Assembly (NCBI GenBank): GCA_900142905.1
Contig: FSRV01000002.1
Location: 1 to 64,000, forward strand
Length of the DNA: 64,000 nt
Direction: 5' to 3'
Source of the DNA: Burkholderia sp. GAS332
GTDB lineage: Bacteria; Pseudomonadota; Gammaproteobacteria; Burkholderiales; Burkholderiaceae
Shown here: positions 35,238 through 43,577 of the stretch, in pieces
Layout of the letters: each line of letters begins with the position of its first letter
How positions within the stretch are numbered: the stretch's first letter is position 1
The notes under the pieces: generated by a model
What the model was told of the DNA's origin: nothing
Databases searched by the model: none
What the model saw: only the letters and a program-made list of their open reading frames with translations
Made by a program: the position numbers and the translations under genes

Positions 35238-36716
35238 TTAACAGCGCAAAGAAACGGGGCGTTCCGCGGCCGCCGTCGCGAGAGCTACGCATTGCTGCGC
35301 AAGGACATCGGTTGGATCGACGAGACTGACGCGTGCGCCGGTCGTCCCCACGAAACTTGTCTGTGGCAATAAAAGCGGCAGCTCGGTACATCCCAGGACG
35401 ATGACCTCAACGCCTTCCGCTATGAGCCCATCAATGGCCGCGGAGATATCGTCAAGACATCGTCCGTTGGTAAATCCCGCTTTCACCCCTTCCTTGCCAT
35501 AGATCGCTTCCATCACTCGGGCCTGCAATTCCGCTCCAGGCACGATTTGCCGCAGCCCTTCTGATTCCAGCGCTTTCTCGTAGACACCGCTTGCGATCGT
35601 GCCGGAGGTGGCCAGCACACCAACGGAGCGCAGCAGAGGAAACGTTTCGCGCAGATGGCGGACCGTCACTGTCAGCATATTGACGATCGGTATGCCCAGA
35701 TATGGCTGAATCCGTTCAACAAATGCGTGAGCGGTGTTACACGGAATAGCGATGAGGTCCGCGTCGCCCGACTCAAGCTTCTTGCAGGTCGCGTAAAGCG
35801 AAATAGTTGGGTCGGGCCCGCCACCGATCAGGTTTTCTGTGCGGTCGGGAATCTGCGGATTCTGTTCAATTAGAAGCCTGATATGGTCCTGATCTCGATT
35901 CGCTGGCGTATTGCGTACGATCTTCTGCATGAAGTCCACCGTAGCCGCGGGCCCAACGCCACCGACCACACCCACTTTGAATATGGATTCGGGCAAACCG
36001 TATTCGCCCGCAATCACGTACTGCGCATACGCAAGATTCGAATCGATCAGTGGCACTCGAAATGAGCCCATTTCCTCCGCCACGAGCGCAATCTCCGTCA
36101 GACCCGGTACGATGATTTGTGCACCTTGCGCGATGAGGTCCTCGCACGCCTCGCGCAGAAGCGCGACGGGCCGTCCAGACAGGTTTCCGCTCTTGATACC
36201 GTTCGCGCCGTAGACGGCTTCAGTAATGAGATCGATACCGTCGCGTGGGCGGGGATGAACGACTTCAAATTCCGGCTCAGCGAAATACTTTTCAAATAGC
36301 CCCTTTCGACGGGTGTAGTCCGAGCTCAGCACGCCGATTCGCCGTGCAGCCGGAAATTTTCTTCGCACATGACTGCGGACGGCTTCCACCATATCGACAA
36401 TCTGCAAGGGCGAGTTAGCCTTTAGCTCGTCGATAAACGTGTGGCTGAGAAAGCAGGGGAGTACGACGGTCGTCACACCTCTTTTCTCGAAGCCGCTAAT
36501 CATGTCGAAGATGTACAGCTTCCGTTGAGTCGTTGCCTCACTCCCTATGGCAGGGCTTCGGAAGGGATGCTGCTCGAAAATGACATCCACGTGTTCGGCA
36601 TCGCTCGAGGCGGGCGTCGATTTGACGAGCTTGAAAAAGACGTCCGCGCTCGCCAGTGGACCCAGGCCGCCCACCACGCCGAACTTCTTCCCGCTCAGCA
36701 CGTTTGCGCTGATCAT
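35238..36716 (-). CDS. Tandem-domain aspartate/glutamate racemase family protein
   Basis: A 492-aa protein from ATG 36716, twice the usual about 240 aa. Two homologous domains start at FGVVGGLGPLASADVFFKLV (about residue 12) and VGVVGGVGPAATVDFMQKIV (about 248). Domain 2 has both catalytic Cys: IPCNTAH (C326) and LGCTEL (C443). Domain 1 has Cys88 (LPCFLSH), but Leu206 in VPGLTE where the second Cys is expected. So probably only domain 2 racemises. The start overlaps the stop of the symporter gene (ATGA, 36713-36716), suggesting that the imported amino acid is its substrate. Confidence 0.85.
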   Translation of the reverse strand: MISANVLSGKKFGVVGGLGPLASADVFFKLVKSTPASSDAEHVDVIFEQHPFRSPAIGSEATTQRKLYIFDMISGFEKRGVTTVVLPCFLSHTFIDELKANSPLQIVDMVEAVRSHVRRKFPAARRIGVLSSDYTRRKGLFEKYFAEPEFEVVHPRPRDGIDLITEAVYGANGIKSGNLSGRPVALLREACEDLIAQGAQIIVPGLTEIALVAEEMGSFRVPLIDSNLAYAQYVIAGEYGLPESIFKVGVVGGVGPAATVDFMQKIVRNTPANRDQDHIRLLIEQNPQIPDRTENLIGGGPDPTISLYATCKKLESGDADLIAIPCNTAHAFVERIQPYLGIPIVNMLTVTVRHLRETFPLLRSVGVLATSGTIASGVYEKALESEGLRQIVPGAELQARVMEAIYGKEGVKAGFTNGRCLDDISAAIDGLIAEGVEVIVLGCTELPLLLPQTSFVGTTGARVSLVDPTDVLAQQCVALATAAAERPVSLRC

Positions 36717-38008
36717 TTTGTTTCGCCTTGCAGCTGGCCGAGGACAACGCGGTTCTCTCCGTCGGTCTGCTTGGCGACCCGCTTGGCCTCCCACTTCGCG
36801 ATAACGGCTGTCGCGATGCTGTTACCGATCACGTTCGTGGCGGTTCGCCCCATATCGAGAATCTGATCGATGGCGAGGATCAACACCACGCCGGACGGAG
36901 GCAAATGAAACATCGGGGCAACGGCCGCAACCACCACTACGGAACCTCTTGCGACGCCGGCCATCCCCTTGCTGCTCAACATAAGCACCAGCAACATCAT
37001 GATTTGCGTGCCTATCGGCATATCGATGCCGAAGGCCTGCGCAATAAAAATCGCGGCAAACGCCTGATACATCATCGAGCCGTCGAGGTTGAACGCGTAG
37101 CCGAGCGGCAACGTGAAGCCGACGACCTTCTTGTCGATACCGAACGCTTCAAGCTTCTCGGTCAGACGCGGATAAGCGGCCTCACTGCTCGCGGTCGAAA
37201 AAGCGAGCATCGCGGGTTCCCGGACCGCTCTTAGCAACTTCCAGATCGATTTACCCAGAAAGACGTGACCGACGAGGATGAGGGCAATCCACAGCAGGAC
37301 GAGACCGAGGTAGAAGCTGCCGACGAGCTTGCCGTACGTGGTTAGTACATCCAGGCCGTTCACCGTAATCGCGGAGGCAAGGGCGCCGAAGACACCGATG
37401 GGTGCGAGCCGCATCACATAGTCGGTCAGCTTCAGCATTGCGGGGACGAGCGCATCGATGCCGGCGATCAGCGGTGTGACACGCGGGTCCTTTTTGATGG
37501 CACTCAGCACCACGCCAAACAGCACAGAAAAGACGAGGATTTGAAGAATGTCATTCCGAGCCATCGCATCGATGATGCTGGAAGGGAACGCATGCGTGAC
37601 GAAGTCCTTGAAGTTCAGACCCGCGGTGTTGAGACCAGTGGCCACATCGGAACTGGTCTGCGTCATATGCAAGCCGGCGCCGGGCTGCAGCGCATTCGCA
37701 AGGACGAGGCCAAGCGCGAGCGAGAAGAGCGAGGCGCACACGAACCATCCCACCGACCTGAAGCCGATTCTGCGCACGTCGCTCGTCCCTTCCATTCCGC
37801 CGAGCCCGGACACCAGCGTGGCGAAGACGAGTGGCGCGATAATCATCTTCACAAGCCGCAAGAAGATGTCGGTAATGATCGAGAAGTAGCTGGCGATGGT
37901 CTTCGCTTCTGCGGCATCGGCTACGGTGCGATGGCACGCGTAACCGACAATCACGCCGAGCACCATGCCGACCACAATATAGAACGTTAGGCGGTTTTTC
38001 ATTTCCAT
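36713..38008 (-). CDS. Dicarboxylate/amino acid:cation symporter (DAACS family)
   Basis: About 431 aa, from MEMKNRLTFYIVVGMVLGVI (start 38008 or 38002; an earlier start at 38029 is less likely). It is homologous to GltP/DctA: MIIAPLVFATLVSGLGG, AFSTASSEAAYPRLTEKLEA (the SSS-type hairpin) and GYAFNLDGSMMYQAFAAIFI. It imports acidic amino acids or C4-dicarboxylates with H+ or Na+. Coupled by ATGA to the racemase gene, so glutamate or aspartate is the likely cargo. Confidence 0.92.
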   Translation of the reverse strand: MEMKNRLTFYIVVGMVLGVIVGYACHRTVADAAEAKTIASYFSIITDIFLRLVKMIIAPLVFATLVSGLGGMEGTSDVRRIGFRSVGWFVCASLFSLALGLVLANALQPGAGLHMTQTSSDVATGLNTAGLNFKDFVTHAFPSSIIDAMARNDILQILVFSVLFGVVLSAIKKDPRVTPLIAGIDALVPAMLKLTDYVMRLAPIGVFGALASAITVNGLDVLTTYGKLVGSFYLGLVLLWIALILVGHVFLGKSIWKLLRAVREPAMLAFSTASSEAAYPRLTEKLEAFGIDKKVVGFTLPLGYAFNLDGSMMYQAFAAIFIAQAFGIDMPIGTQIMMLLVLMLSSKGMAGVARGSVVVVAAVAPMFHLPPSGVVLILAIDQILDMGRTATNVIGNSIATAVIAKWEAKRVAKQTDGENRVVLGQLQGETK

Positions 38009-38183
38009 CAGTCCGAGGAAAGCGCACAAAGGTCTGACGTGACCACCGTACGCTGGCAGGAGGCAAAAACGCCGCTAGCGGGGCGACGTTTCTGTGTATG
38101 GACGGATGATAGAGATGAACGAAAAAGACTCAATGCGGGTCTGGCATGGGGATATGCGAGACTCGCATAACGCGGGATAACCC

Positions 38184-39098
38184 TTAATCTACGGTCTGCG
38201 ATGCGGCGCGCAGGTGGCGCCACAGCGTGTCCAGAAACTCACTGCGATTCGAGGCATCCCGGTAGACGCGAAGCTCAACCTCGAGATGCCACGCATCCCG
38301 GCCGGCGGGGACCAGTTCGCCTGCGTCGAGCTCGGCGACGATCGAGCTTTTGGGAAGCCAGGCCACGCCTTCGCCTTCGAGGACCAGTTTCTTGAGGACC
38401 TCGGCCATGTCGGACTCGTAGTGAGGCCTTAAAGCCGGGGTTGCATCGACTCGACTCAGGAGGAGTGCGAGGCAGCGGCCGAAATAGCTGGTTTCTGTGT
38501 ACGAAATCAACGGCAATGGACGCGCCGCCGTTCCAGGCAAACGGAACATGGGCGTACCACGCGGGTTTGGCCGGCAGACAGGCATCAGCACATCGACGCC
38601 TACGGTGAGATGCTCGTACCTGATCGGATCGAGGTGGAGAGGCAGCTCCGGGTGATGATAGGCAAACATCAGTTCGCAGTTGCCGTTCACGAGCATCAGA
38701 ATGGAGTCGTGGACATTGGTCGGTATCACGCGGGCGCGTACCTCCCCGAAACGGGCAGTGAGCGCCTTTAGCCAGGCAGGCAGGAAACTTAGCGCGATGG
38801 TATGGCCCGCTGCAATCTGCAAGCCTTTGCCCGCCATGCGCTGGTCGATACGAATGATGGCTCGCGTATCGAATAGCTTCCCAAGAATGTCTACCGCTGC
38901 TTCTCGAAACAGTTGTCCGGCAGGCGTCAGCGTGGGAGGGAAGCTGCTTCGGTCAATGAGGTCCGCACCCACCCACTGCTCGAGCGACTGAATGCGCCTG
39001 CTGAACCCCGACTGGGTAACGTTCCGAAACTCCGCCGCTCGCGAGAAGCTCTGATACTGGGAGAGCGCGATGAAGTCCTCAATCCACTTGATTTCCAT
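38184..39098 (-). CDS. LysR family transcriptional regulator
   Basis: A 304-aa LysR protein (HTH: IKWIEDFIALSQYQSFSRAA, residues 3-60; effector domain thereafter, with IAAGHTIALSFLPAWLKAL). It lies upstream of the symporter/racemase operon on the same strand, with 175 bases between, and probably controls it. Confidence 0.9.
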   Translation of the reverse strand: MEIKWIEDFIALSQYQSFSRAAEFRNVTQSGFSRRIQSLEQWVGADLIDRSSFPPTLTPAGQLFREAAVDILGKLFDTRAIIRIDQRMAGKGLQIAAGHTIALSFLPAWLKALTARFGEVRARVIPTNVHDSILMLVNGNCELMFAYHHPELPLHLDPIRYEHLTVGVDVLMPVCRPNPRGTPMFRLPGTAARPLPLISYTETSYFGRCLALLLSRVDATPALRPHYESDMAEVLKKLVLEGEGVAWLPKSSIVAELDAGELVPAGRDAWHLEVELRVYRDASNRSEFLDTLWRHLRAASQTVD

Positions 39099-39160
39099 GT
39101 CGGATCCAATGTGTGCTGCGATGGCGCGTGCTGCCGGTGTGCCTAATCATTGATCTCGCG

Positions 39161-40384
39161 TCACAGCATGCGCGTGCGGTTCGTTTCTATCTTGCCTGCA
39201 ATCAGGCTTACCGTTGCGCGCCGAATGGGAAAGCTCCGCGCGTGATCCCGAAAGCGGCCGGCCACCCCAACCGTGCGTTCAATGACCGTCTCCGCTGCAC
39301 GAGCCGGTATACCCGTCAGGCTGGCAAGCTGCAATAGATGCCTGCGCGCCGGCGCGCGACTTTCGCCGCACACGTCCATTTGATGCTCACCGCCCGGCCC
39401 TTCGTTGAAGGTCAAGTCGTAAGCCGGTGAGAATTGCCACTGCCCTTGCGCCGACAGTCGGAAGGAGAAATTTTTCGTGTGGTCGTCCCGATTGTTGAAC
39501 ACGACATTGAACACACAGCGTTCAAAGGCCCGCAACACTTCACGCTCGTCCCGCGTGATGAAGCGAGTCAATTTCAGAAGCGAACCGTAGTCGATCGATG
39601 GACAGCGGAAGTTGGCGTTCAGCGCGCCGGCGGCGGTGTGCATCGGTACGCGCTGAGCGCCAGACCGGTCGAAACGCTCGATGCCGAATGCTGAAAGACG
39701 GGACCCGAGGTCAAAGTACCGTGTTGCCGGCACCGGAATCTCACACGCCTGCGCAAGCACGGCATACAGCGCCTCGACTGCGCACACTTCCTTGTGGTCG
39801 TACTGGTCGGGAAACTTGACCAGCCAGGGCGCGCCGGCACTCTGCTCCGAGTTCGACATGCGGCCACTGTGCGGGTCGAAGTTGACCAGCACTTTAGGCC
39901 GGGCGCCGTGTGGCGAGCCACCCATCAGGACGAGTTCGCGCAGCAACTCGGTACTGCCGTCCGTCATCACTTCGCGGACCTCCCGGGCAAGCTCGACAAG
40001 TTGCACATCCGAAGGTTGAAGATCGTCGCCCTGAGCCGGTTCAAAAACAAGCGCACCCATTGCCTTTTCGCCAATGAACGCAAGACGGTCGAGCGGGGAC
40101 ATCCGCGCAGGCTCCAAACCGCGCTGCCGAAAGAGACGGTCCATGAGTAGCATGCCCCAGCCGTCGGGCAGGGCATCAGAAATGAGCCCTGGCAAGCGAA
40201 ACTGGTGGTCCGGGAAGCTATCGTAGGCCTGCTGACGCAAGGCCAGATGCAAGGGCGAAAGCTCGAGACCGCGTTGCTGGGCTTCGGAGGAGTACTCAAA
40301 TATCAGGTTTGTCCCGTCGTCTCCGAGCTTGCCCAGTTCGAAACGCTCGCTCCAGCCGGCGTAGACGACGCTCAGTTTTTTCAT
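39161..40384 (-). CDS. hipA: HipA-type serine/threonine kinase toxin
   Basis: A 407-aa kinase from ATG 40384, with GGAGG 5 bases upstream (a GTG at 40390 would leave no spacing). The N-terminal subdomain (LSVVYAGWSERFELGKLGDD) is followed by the Gly-rich loop GGSPHGARPKVLVNF, the nucleotide strand PWLVKFPDQYDHKEVC, the catalytic FNVVFNNRDDHTKNFSFRLS and the metal-binding FSPAYDLTFNEG. HipA toxins phosphorylate an aminoacyl-tRNA synthetase or similar target and cause growth arrest; the target here is unknown. Two bases follow the hipB stop. Confidence 0.9.
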   Translation of the reverse strand: MKKLSVVYAGWSERFELGKLGDDGTNLIFEYSSEAQQRGLELSPLHLALRQQAYDSFPDHQFRLPGLISDALPDGWGMLLMDRLFRQRGLEPARMSPLDRLAFIGEKAMGALVFEPAQGDDLQPSDVQLVELAREVREVMTDGSTELLRELVLMGGSPHGARPKVLVNFDPHSGRMSNSEQSAGAPWLVKFPDQYDHKEVCAVEALYAVLAQACEIPVPATRYFDLGSRLSAFGIERFDRSGAQRVPMHTAAGALNANFRCPSIDYGSLLKLTRFITRDEREVLRAFERCVFNVVFNNRDDHTKNFSFRLSAQGQWQFSPAYDLTFNEGPGGEHQMDVCGESRAPARRHLLQLASLTGIPARAAETVIERTVGVAGRFRDHARSFPIRRATVSLIAGKIETNRTRML

Positions 40385-40386
40385 CG

Positions 40387-40686
40387 TCACCTCCGGGAAG
40401 CCCGTTCACGCGTGGCGCTCGCCTTCTCCATCGCGCGAATGGAGCTCGGTTTGTATTCGAACAGAGGCGACAGCGAGCCGGTCAGCCCAAGCGCCATGGC
40501 TATCCGGAGAAGACTCTCAAGCGTTGCCTTCCCGGTACGCTCGAGGTTGCGTACCGCGCGCTCGGACACCCCTGCGCGGGCGGCCAGTTCGCTCTGCTGC
40601 AGATTCTGAGCGAGGCGTTGTGCGCGTAGCCGGTGACCCAGTTCAAGCGAAATTTCGTCCGCAGTAGCGAGATCAAAGAGCAACAT
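40387..40686 (-). CDS. hipB: HipB-type HTH antitoxin
   Basis: A 99-aa XRE-family protein with HTH LGHRLRAQRLAQNLQQSELA, then ARAGVSERAVRNLERTGKAT. It is the expected repressor and antitoxin of the HipA kinase. The gene starts at 40686 and lies directly next to a set of repeated operator-like boxes, as expected for autoregulation. The C-terminus is Arg-rich and may be disordered. Confidence 0.88.
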   Translation of the reverse strand: MLLFDLATADEISLELGHRLRAQRLAQNLQQSELAARAGVSERAVRNLERTGKATLESLLRIAMALGLTGSLSPLFEYKPSSIRAMEKASATRERASRR

Positions 40687-40689
40687 TTT

Positions 40690-40816
40690 GCCGGTTATCC
40701 ATCAAATTTGCCGATAAACATTAATATTTTACCGGTTAACTCCAATGTGATCAAGGTTGTCAATCGTTAACAGGCAAATATGTGCCGCTTAGATTGAGTT
40801 TTTCAAGTTAACCGGC
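40690..40816. promoter_or_regulatory. Array of five operator-like boxes upstream of hipBA
   Basis: A 10-base box with consensus GCCGGTTAAC occurs five times: GCCGGTTATC (40690-40699), GCCGATAAAC (40710-40719) and ACCGGTTAAC (40731-40740) in one orientation, then GTTAACAGGC (40766-40775) and GTTAACCGGC (40807-40816) in the opposite one. Spacings are 20, 21, 35 and 41 bases, nearly multiples of the helical turn within each orientation. This is a probable HipB binding array. It lies in an AT-rich island. Confidence 0.6.
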
Positions 40817-40843
40817 CAAAAAACGATGATTACTTGAAGCCGC

Positions 40844-41020
40844 TCACGATGGCGCAGCTGCACTGCCTGCCTGCATGGCCGACGACTGCAGCCGCTCCGC
40901 ATCCTGCGCCAGCGGCTTCCCGAATAGCCGGCTGTACTGCCGGCTGAATTGCGAGCCACTGAACGCGATACGCCCACGCCGAGCGTGCTCGGTGTGGGCG
41001 TAGTGGAATTCGCGAAGGAT
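40844..41020 (-). pseudogene. C-terminal fragment of an AraC-like regulator
   Basis: The frame ending at TGA 40844-40846 reads ...FHYAHTEHARRGRIAFSGSQ, then FSRQYSRLFGKPLAQDAERL, and stops. The second part resembles the last HTH of AraC family proteins (shared FSRQYRRLFG-like motif). No N-terminal part is found. It lies between hipBA and the broken DUF4148 gene. Confidence 0.4.
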
Positions 41021-41083
41021 CTTTAACCAAGAGGATTGCTTACCGTATTGGAAACAGAATTCAATCCGGCGGTGTTCGGATAA

Positions 41084-41319
41084 TCAGCTGCCGCGATACA
41101 AACTGCTGAGACGGGCAAGCTGGCCATCCTGCTCGGCTTGCACCAGCTCGTGGCGGACTTCTGCGCGCGTCTTCTGCATTGCGCCGATTGGCTCGGGTTC
41201 CATTGCTGCACTTGCGCGGCGTTCGATTGGCCACCGGCTGTTGCAGGCGCTTCAGAGGCGTGAGCGAAGCCAGCCGTAGCGAATGCTGCGAATGCCAAAG
41301 CGATCATTGAGGTTTTCAT
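41084..41319 (-). pseudogene. DUF4148 protein with a frameshift
   Basis: From ATG 41319 a signal peptide is encoded (MKTSMIALAFAAFATAGFAH, cleavage near HASE). The frame then leaves the family pattern after QVQQWNP and runs on to 41023. In another frame the expected DUF4148 motif KTRAEVRHELVQAEQDGQLA appears, ending at TGA 41084-41086. One frameshift at about 41195-41210 explains both. It may be a pseudogene or a sequencing error. Confidence 0.6.
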
Positions 41320-41450
41320 GTCGTACTCCGTGTACCAGTGAATTAAAAGGAAGGCGCCGCGATGTCAGGATCAAGGGCAGCAATTCGGTCAGTCATCTGC
41401 GATGTTGCTTGCGTCTTGCATCCGGCGTTGATGCATTAAAACGTGCCGAC

Positions 41451-41526
41451 GTATCTGGCTTGTGTCGAGAAACCGGGTCAATTGCAATGTTCTGTATCAC
41501 CTCGACGCCCAGATACATTGCGATAC
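41451..41526 (+). repeat. 76-bp promoter element, copy 1
   Basis: GTATCTGGCTTGTGTC (41451-41466), a middle block with TTGCAATGTTCTGTATC, and AGATACATTGCGATAC (41511-41526). Outer arms GTATCTGG and CCAGATAC (41509-41516) are perfect complements. It lies between the thioredoxin-like gene stop and the start of the broken DUF4148 gene, i.e. in that gene's promoter region. Confidence 0.7.
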
Positions 41527-41529
41527 GAA

Positions 41530-42111
41530 TCACGGGTTTTCCGCCAGCAAGGCTTTGATCTTCGCCTCGGTCTGGTCGTAGTCACCTTCGCCGAAGTGCG
41601 TGTAGGCCACGTGCCCTTTCTTGTCGACCAGATAAAACGCAGGCCAATACTGGTTGTCGTAGGCGCGCCACGTTGCGTAGTTGTTGTCCTGCGCGACCGG
41701 GAACGTAATGTCGAAGCGCTTGATCGCCGTCTTGACGTTGTCCGTGTTGCGCTCGAACGGATACTCGGGCGTGTGGACGCCGACCACCACCAGGCCCTGG
41801 TCCTTGTATTTCTGATTCCAGGTCTTTACGTAGGGCAGCACGTGGATGCAGTTAATGCAGGTGTAGGTCCAGAAATCGACCAGTACAACCTTGCCCCGCA
41901 ATTGCTGCATGGTCAGGGGATCGCTATTGAGCCATTTGTCGATGCCGGTGAATTCCGGCGCGGTCGTGCCGTTGTTGACCTGGTTTGCGGTGGGATTTGC
42001 GGCAGCGCTGGCCGCAGGACTTGCAACGAGCGTTGCGAGTGCGGTAGCGCCGGCTGCCACGGTTGCGGCGAACAGGGCGACGGTAGCAGTGGTTTTGAGT
42101 CGGGAGAGCAT
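41530..42111 (-). CDS. Exported TlpA/DipZ-like thioredoxin protein
   Basis: A 193-aa protein with a signal peptide or anchor (VALFAATVAAGATALATLVA) and a thioredoxin fold. FWTYTCINCIHVLPYVKTWN carries the active-site C85-x-x-C88 (CINC), a form typical of the C-terminal domain of DipZ. YWPAFYLVDKKGHVAYTHFG contains the cis-Pro. It is likely a periplasmic thiol-disulfide protein. It is divergent from the GFA gene, with copy 2 of the 76-bp element between them. Confidence 0.85.
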   Translation of the reverse strand: MLSRLKTTATVALFAATVAAGATALATLVASPAASAAANPTANQVNNGTTAPEFTGIDKWLNSDPLTMQQLRGKVVLVDFWTYTCINCIHVLPYVKTWNQKYKDQGLVVVGVHTPEYPFERNTDNVKTAIKRFDITFPVAQDNNYATWRAYDNQYWPAFYLVDKKGHVAYTHFGEGDYDQTEAKIKALLAENP

Positions 42112-42208
42112 GTCAGTGTCCTTTCAGGGAGGGGAAGACCCGGGACTGGAACCAGACGTCGCGTCGGGTATTCCAGTGGTGAACATGGCTGCATTGGAAC
42201 GCCCGTTC

Positions 42209-42284
42209 GTATCTGGCGTGTGTCGCCGGGGGGGCCCGGGTGCAATGTTTTGTGTCAGCGGAACGTCCAGATACATTGCGATAC
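42209..42284 (+). repeat. 76-bp promoter element, copy 2
   Basis: GTATCTGGCGTGTGTC (42209-42224), TGCAATGTTTTGTGTC (42241-42256) and AGATACATTGCGATAC (42269-42284) align with copy 1 at the same spacing and total length. Outer arms GTATCTGG/CCAGATAC are again perfect. It lies in the divergent promoter between the thioredoxin-like gene and the GFA/two-component operon. Confidence 0.7.
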
Positions 42285-42338
42285 AAAGCGTCGCGCGTAC
42301 TGGGCTATAAAGCAGCCATGCCTACTGCGGAGCGACAC

Positions 42339-42710
42339 ATGAGTACCGAATTGCTGCAAGGGGCCTGTCATTGCGGGACCGTGAAATTTGAAGTTCGTAC
42401 TGCCGTCGTTCCTGCCGCGCGTTGCAATTGCAGCCTGTGCCGGCGCAAGGGCGCGCTGATGACGCCGCCGTTCGCCGCGGGCGAACTGAAGATCCTGCAA
42501 GGTGAGGAAGCGCTGACGCTCTACCAGTTCAATACGCGCACGGCGAAGCACTACTTCTGCAAGCATTGCGGCATTTATCCGTTTCACCAGACGCGTAGAG
42601 ATCCGCATTTGTGGCGGGCCAACATCGGTTGCCTGAAGGGCGTCGACCCGTATACGCTGGAGGCCAGTGTGGCCAATGGCGCCAGCCTGTCCGTCGTGGA
42701 GGATGCATGA
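42339..42710 (+). CDS. GFA (glutathione-dependent formaldehyde-activating) family protein
   Basis: A 123-aa zinc-binding protein from MSTELLQGACHCGTVKFEV (42339), with GGAG 8 bases upstream; an ATG at 42318 is also possible. Cys clusters CHCG, CNCSLCRRKG and CKHCGIYPFH define the GFA fold. True formaldehyde-GSH activity is known for only a few members, so the function is open. Its stop overlaps the next small gene (ATGA), making it the first gene of the two-component operon. Confidence 0.88.
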   Translation: MSTELLQGACHCGTVKFEVRTAVVPAARCNCSLCRRKGALMTPPFAAGELKILQGEEALTLYQFNTRTAKHYFCKHCGIYPFHQTRRDPHLWRANIGCLKGVDPYTLEASVANGASLSVVEDA

Positions 42711-42829
42711 GACGGCTCATGGCGATTCTCGCCTTCCTGGCGGGCGGATTGGCCGCGGAACTGGCGCACCCCGTGCACTGTTCGCTGGTCAACGTGAACC
42801 GGGTGCGAGTCAATCGTCGAAAGGATTGA
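42707..42829 (+). CDS. 40-aa small protein between the GFA and response regulator genes
   Basis: ATG 42707 overlaps the GFA stop (ATGA, 42707-42710). It encodes a hydrophobic start (MRRLMAILAFLAGGLAAELA), then HPVHCSLVNVNRVRVNRRKD. It could be a small periplasmic or membrane peptide with one Cys. It ends 7 bases before the response regulator start. The coupling argues that it is translated; no family recognised. Confidence 0.5.
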   Translation: MRRLMAILAFLAGGLAAELAHPVHCSLVNVNRVRVNRRKD

Positions 42830-42836
42830 TCCATTG

Positions 42837-43577
42837 ATGGAAAACACCGATCACGTGCTGATCGTCGACGACGATCGCGGCATCCGCGAATTGCTCGCCA
42901 CCTATCTCGAGAAGAACGGCATGCGCGTTTCGCTCGCCGCTAACGGCCGGCAGATGCGCACCGTCCTCGAGCAAGGCGCGCCCGATCTGATCGTGCTAGA
43001 CCTGATGCTGCCTGGCGAAGACGGTCTCGTGCTGTGCCGGGAATTGCGTGCCGGCAAGTTTCGCGCGGTGCCGGTCTTGATGCTGACCGCTCGCAGCGAG
43101 GAGACAGATCGCATTGTCGGGCTGGAAATGGGCGCGGACGATTACCTTGCCAAGCCGTTTGCGGTGCGCGAACTGCTGGCGCGGATCCGCTCCGTGCTGC
43201 GCCGCGCGCGGATGCTGCCGCCCGGCATGCAGGTGACGGAAACGGCGCCGATGATCGGCTTTGGCGACTGGCGGCTCGACACTACCGCGCGCCATCTGCT
43301 CGACGCCGAGGGCACCATGGTGGCCTTAAGCGGCGCGGAGTATCGCTTGCTGCGCGTGTTCCTCGATCATCCACAGCGCGTGCTCACGCGGGATCAATTG
43401 CTCAATCTGACCCAGGGCCGCCAGGCCGATGCGTTCGACCGCTCGATCGATCTGCTGGTCAGCCGTTTGCGGCAACGCCTGCAGGACACTGCGCGCGAGC
43501 CCCGTTACATCAAGACGCTGCGCAGCGAGGGTTACGTATTTTCGGCGGCCGTGACCATGATCGAAGGCAGTCCATGA
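42837..43577 (+). CDS. OmpR-family response regulator
   Basis: A 246-aa protein from ATG 42837. The receiver domain has the acidic pocket VDDDRG, phospho-acceptor Asp55 in VLDLMLPGEDG, and Lys in YLAKPF. The C-terminal winged helix (HLLDAEGTMVALSGAEYRLL, then YIKTLRSEGYVFS) binds direct-repeat sites. It is coupled to the kinase gene (ATGA, 43574-43577). Most likely it binds the 76-bp elements found at the edges of this block. Confidence 0.93.
   Translation: MENTDHVLIVDDDRGIRELLATYLEKNGMRVSLAANGRQMRTVLEQGAPDLIVLDLMLPGEDGLVLCRELRAGKFRAVPVLMLTARSEETDRIVGLEMGADDYLAKPFAVRELLARIRSVLRRARMLPPGMQVTETAPMIGFGDWRLDTTARHLLDAEGTMVALSGAEYRLLRVFLDHPQRVLTRDQLLNLTQGRQADAFDRSIDLLVSRLRQRLQDTAREPRYIKTLRSEGYVFSAAVTMIEGSP

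Noticed and set aside
43034..43573. Extension of the histidine kinase frame upstream to 43034
   Set aside because: This part is the shifted frame of the response regulator; the kinase begins at the ATGA overlap at 43574.
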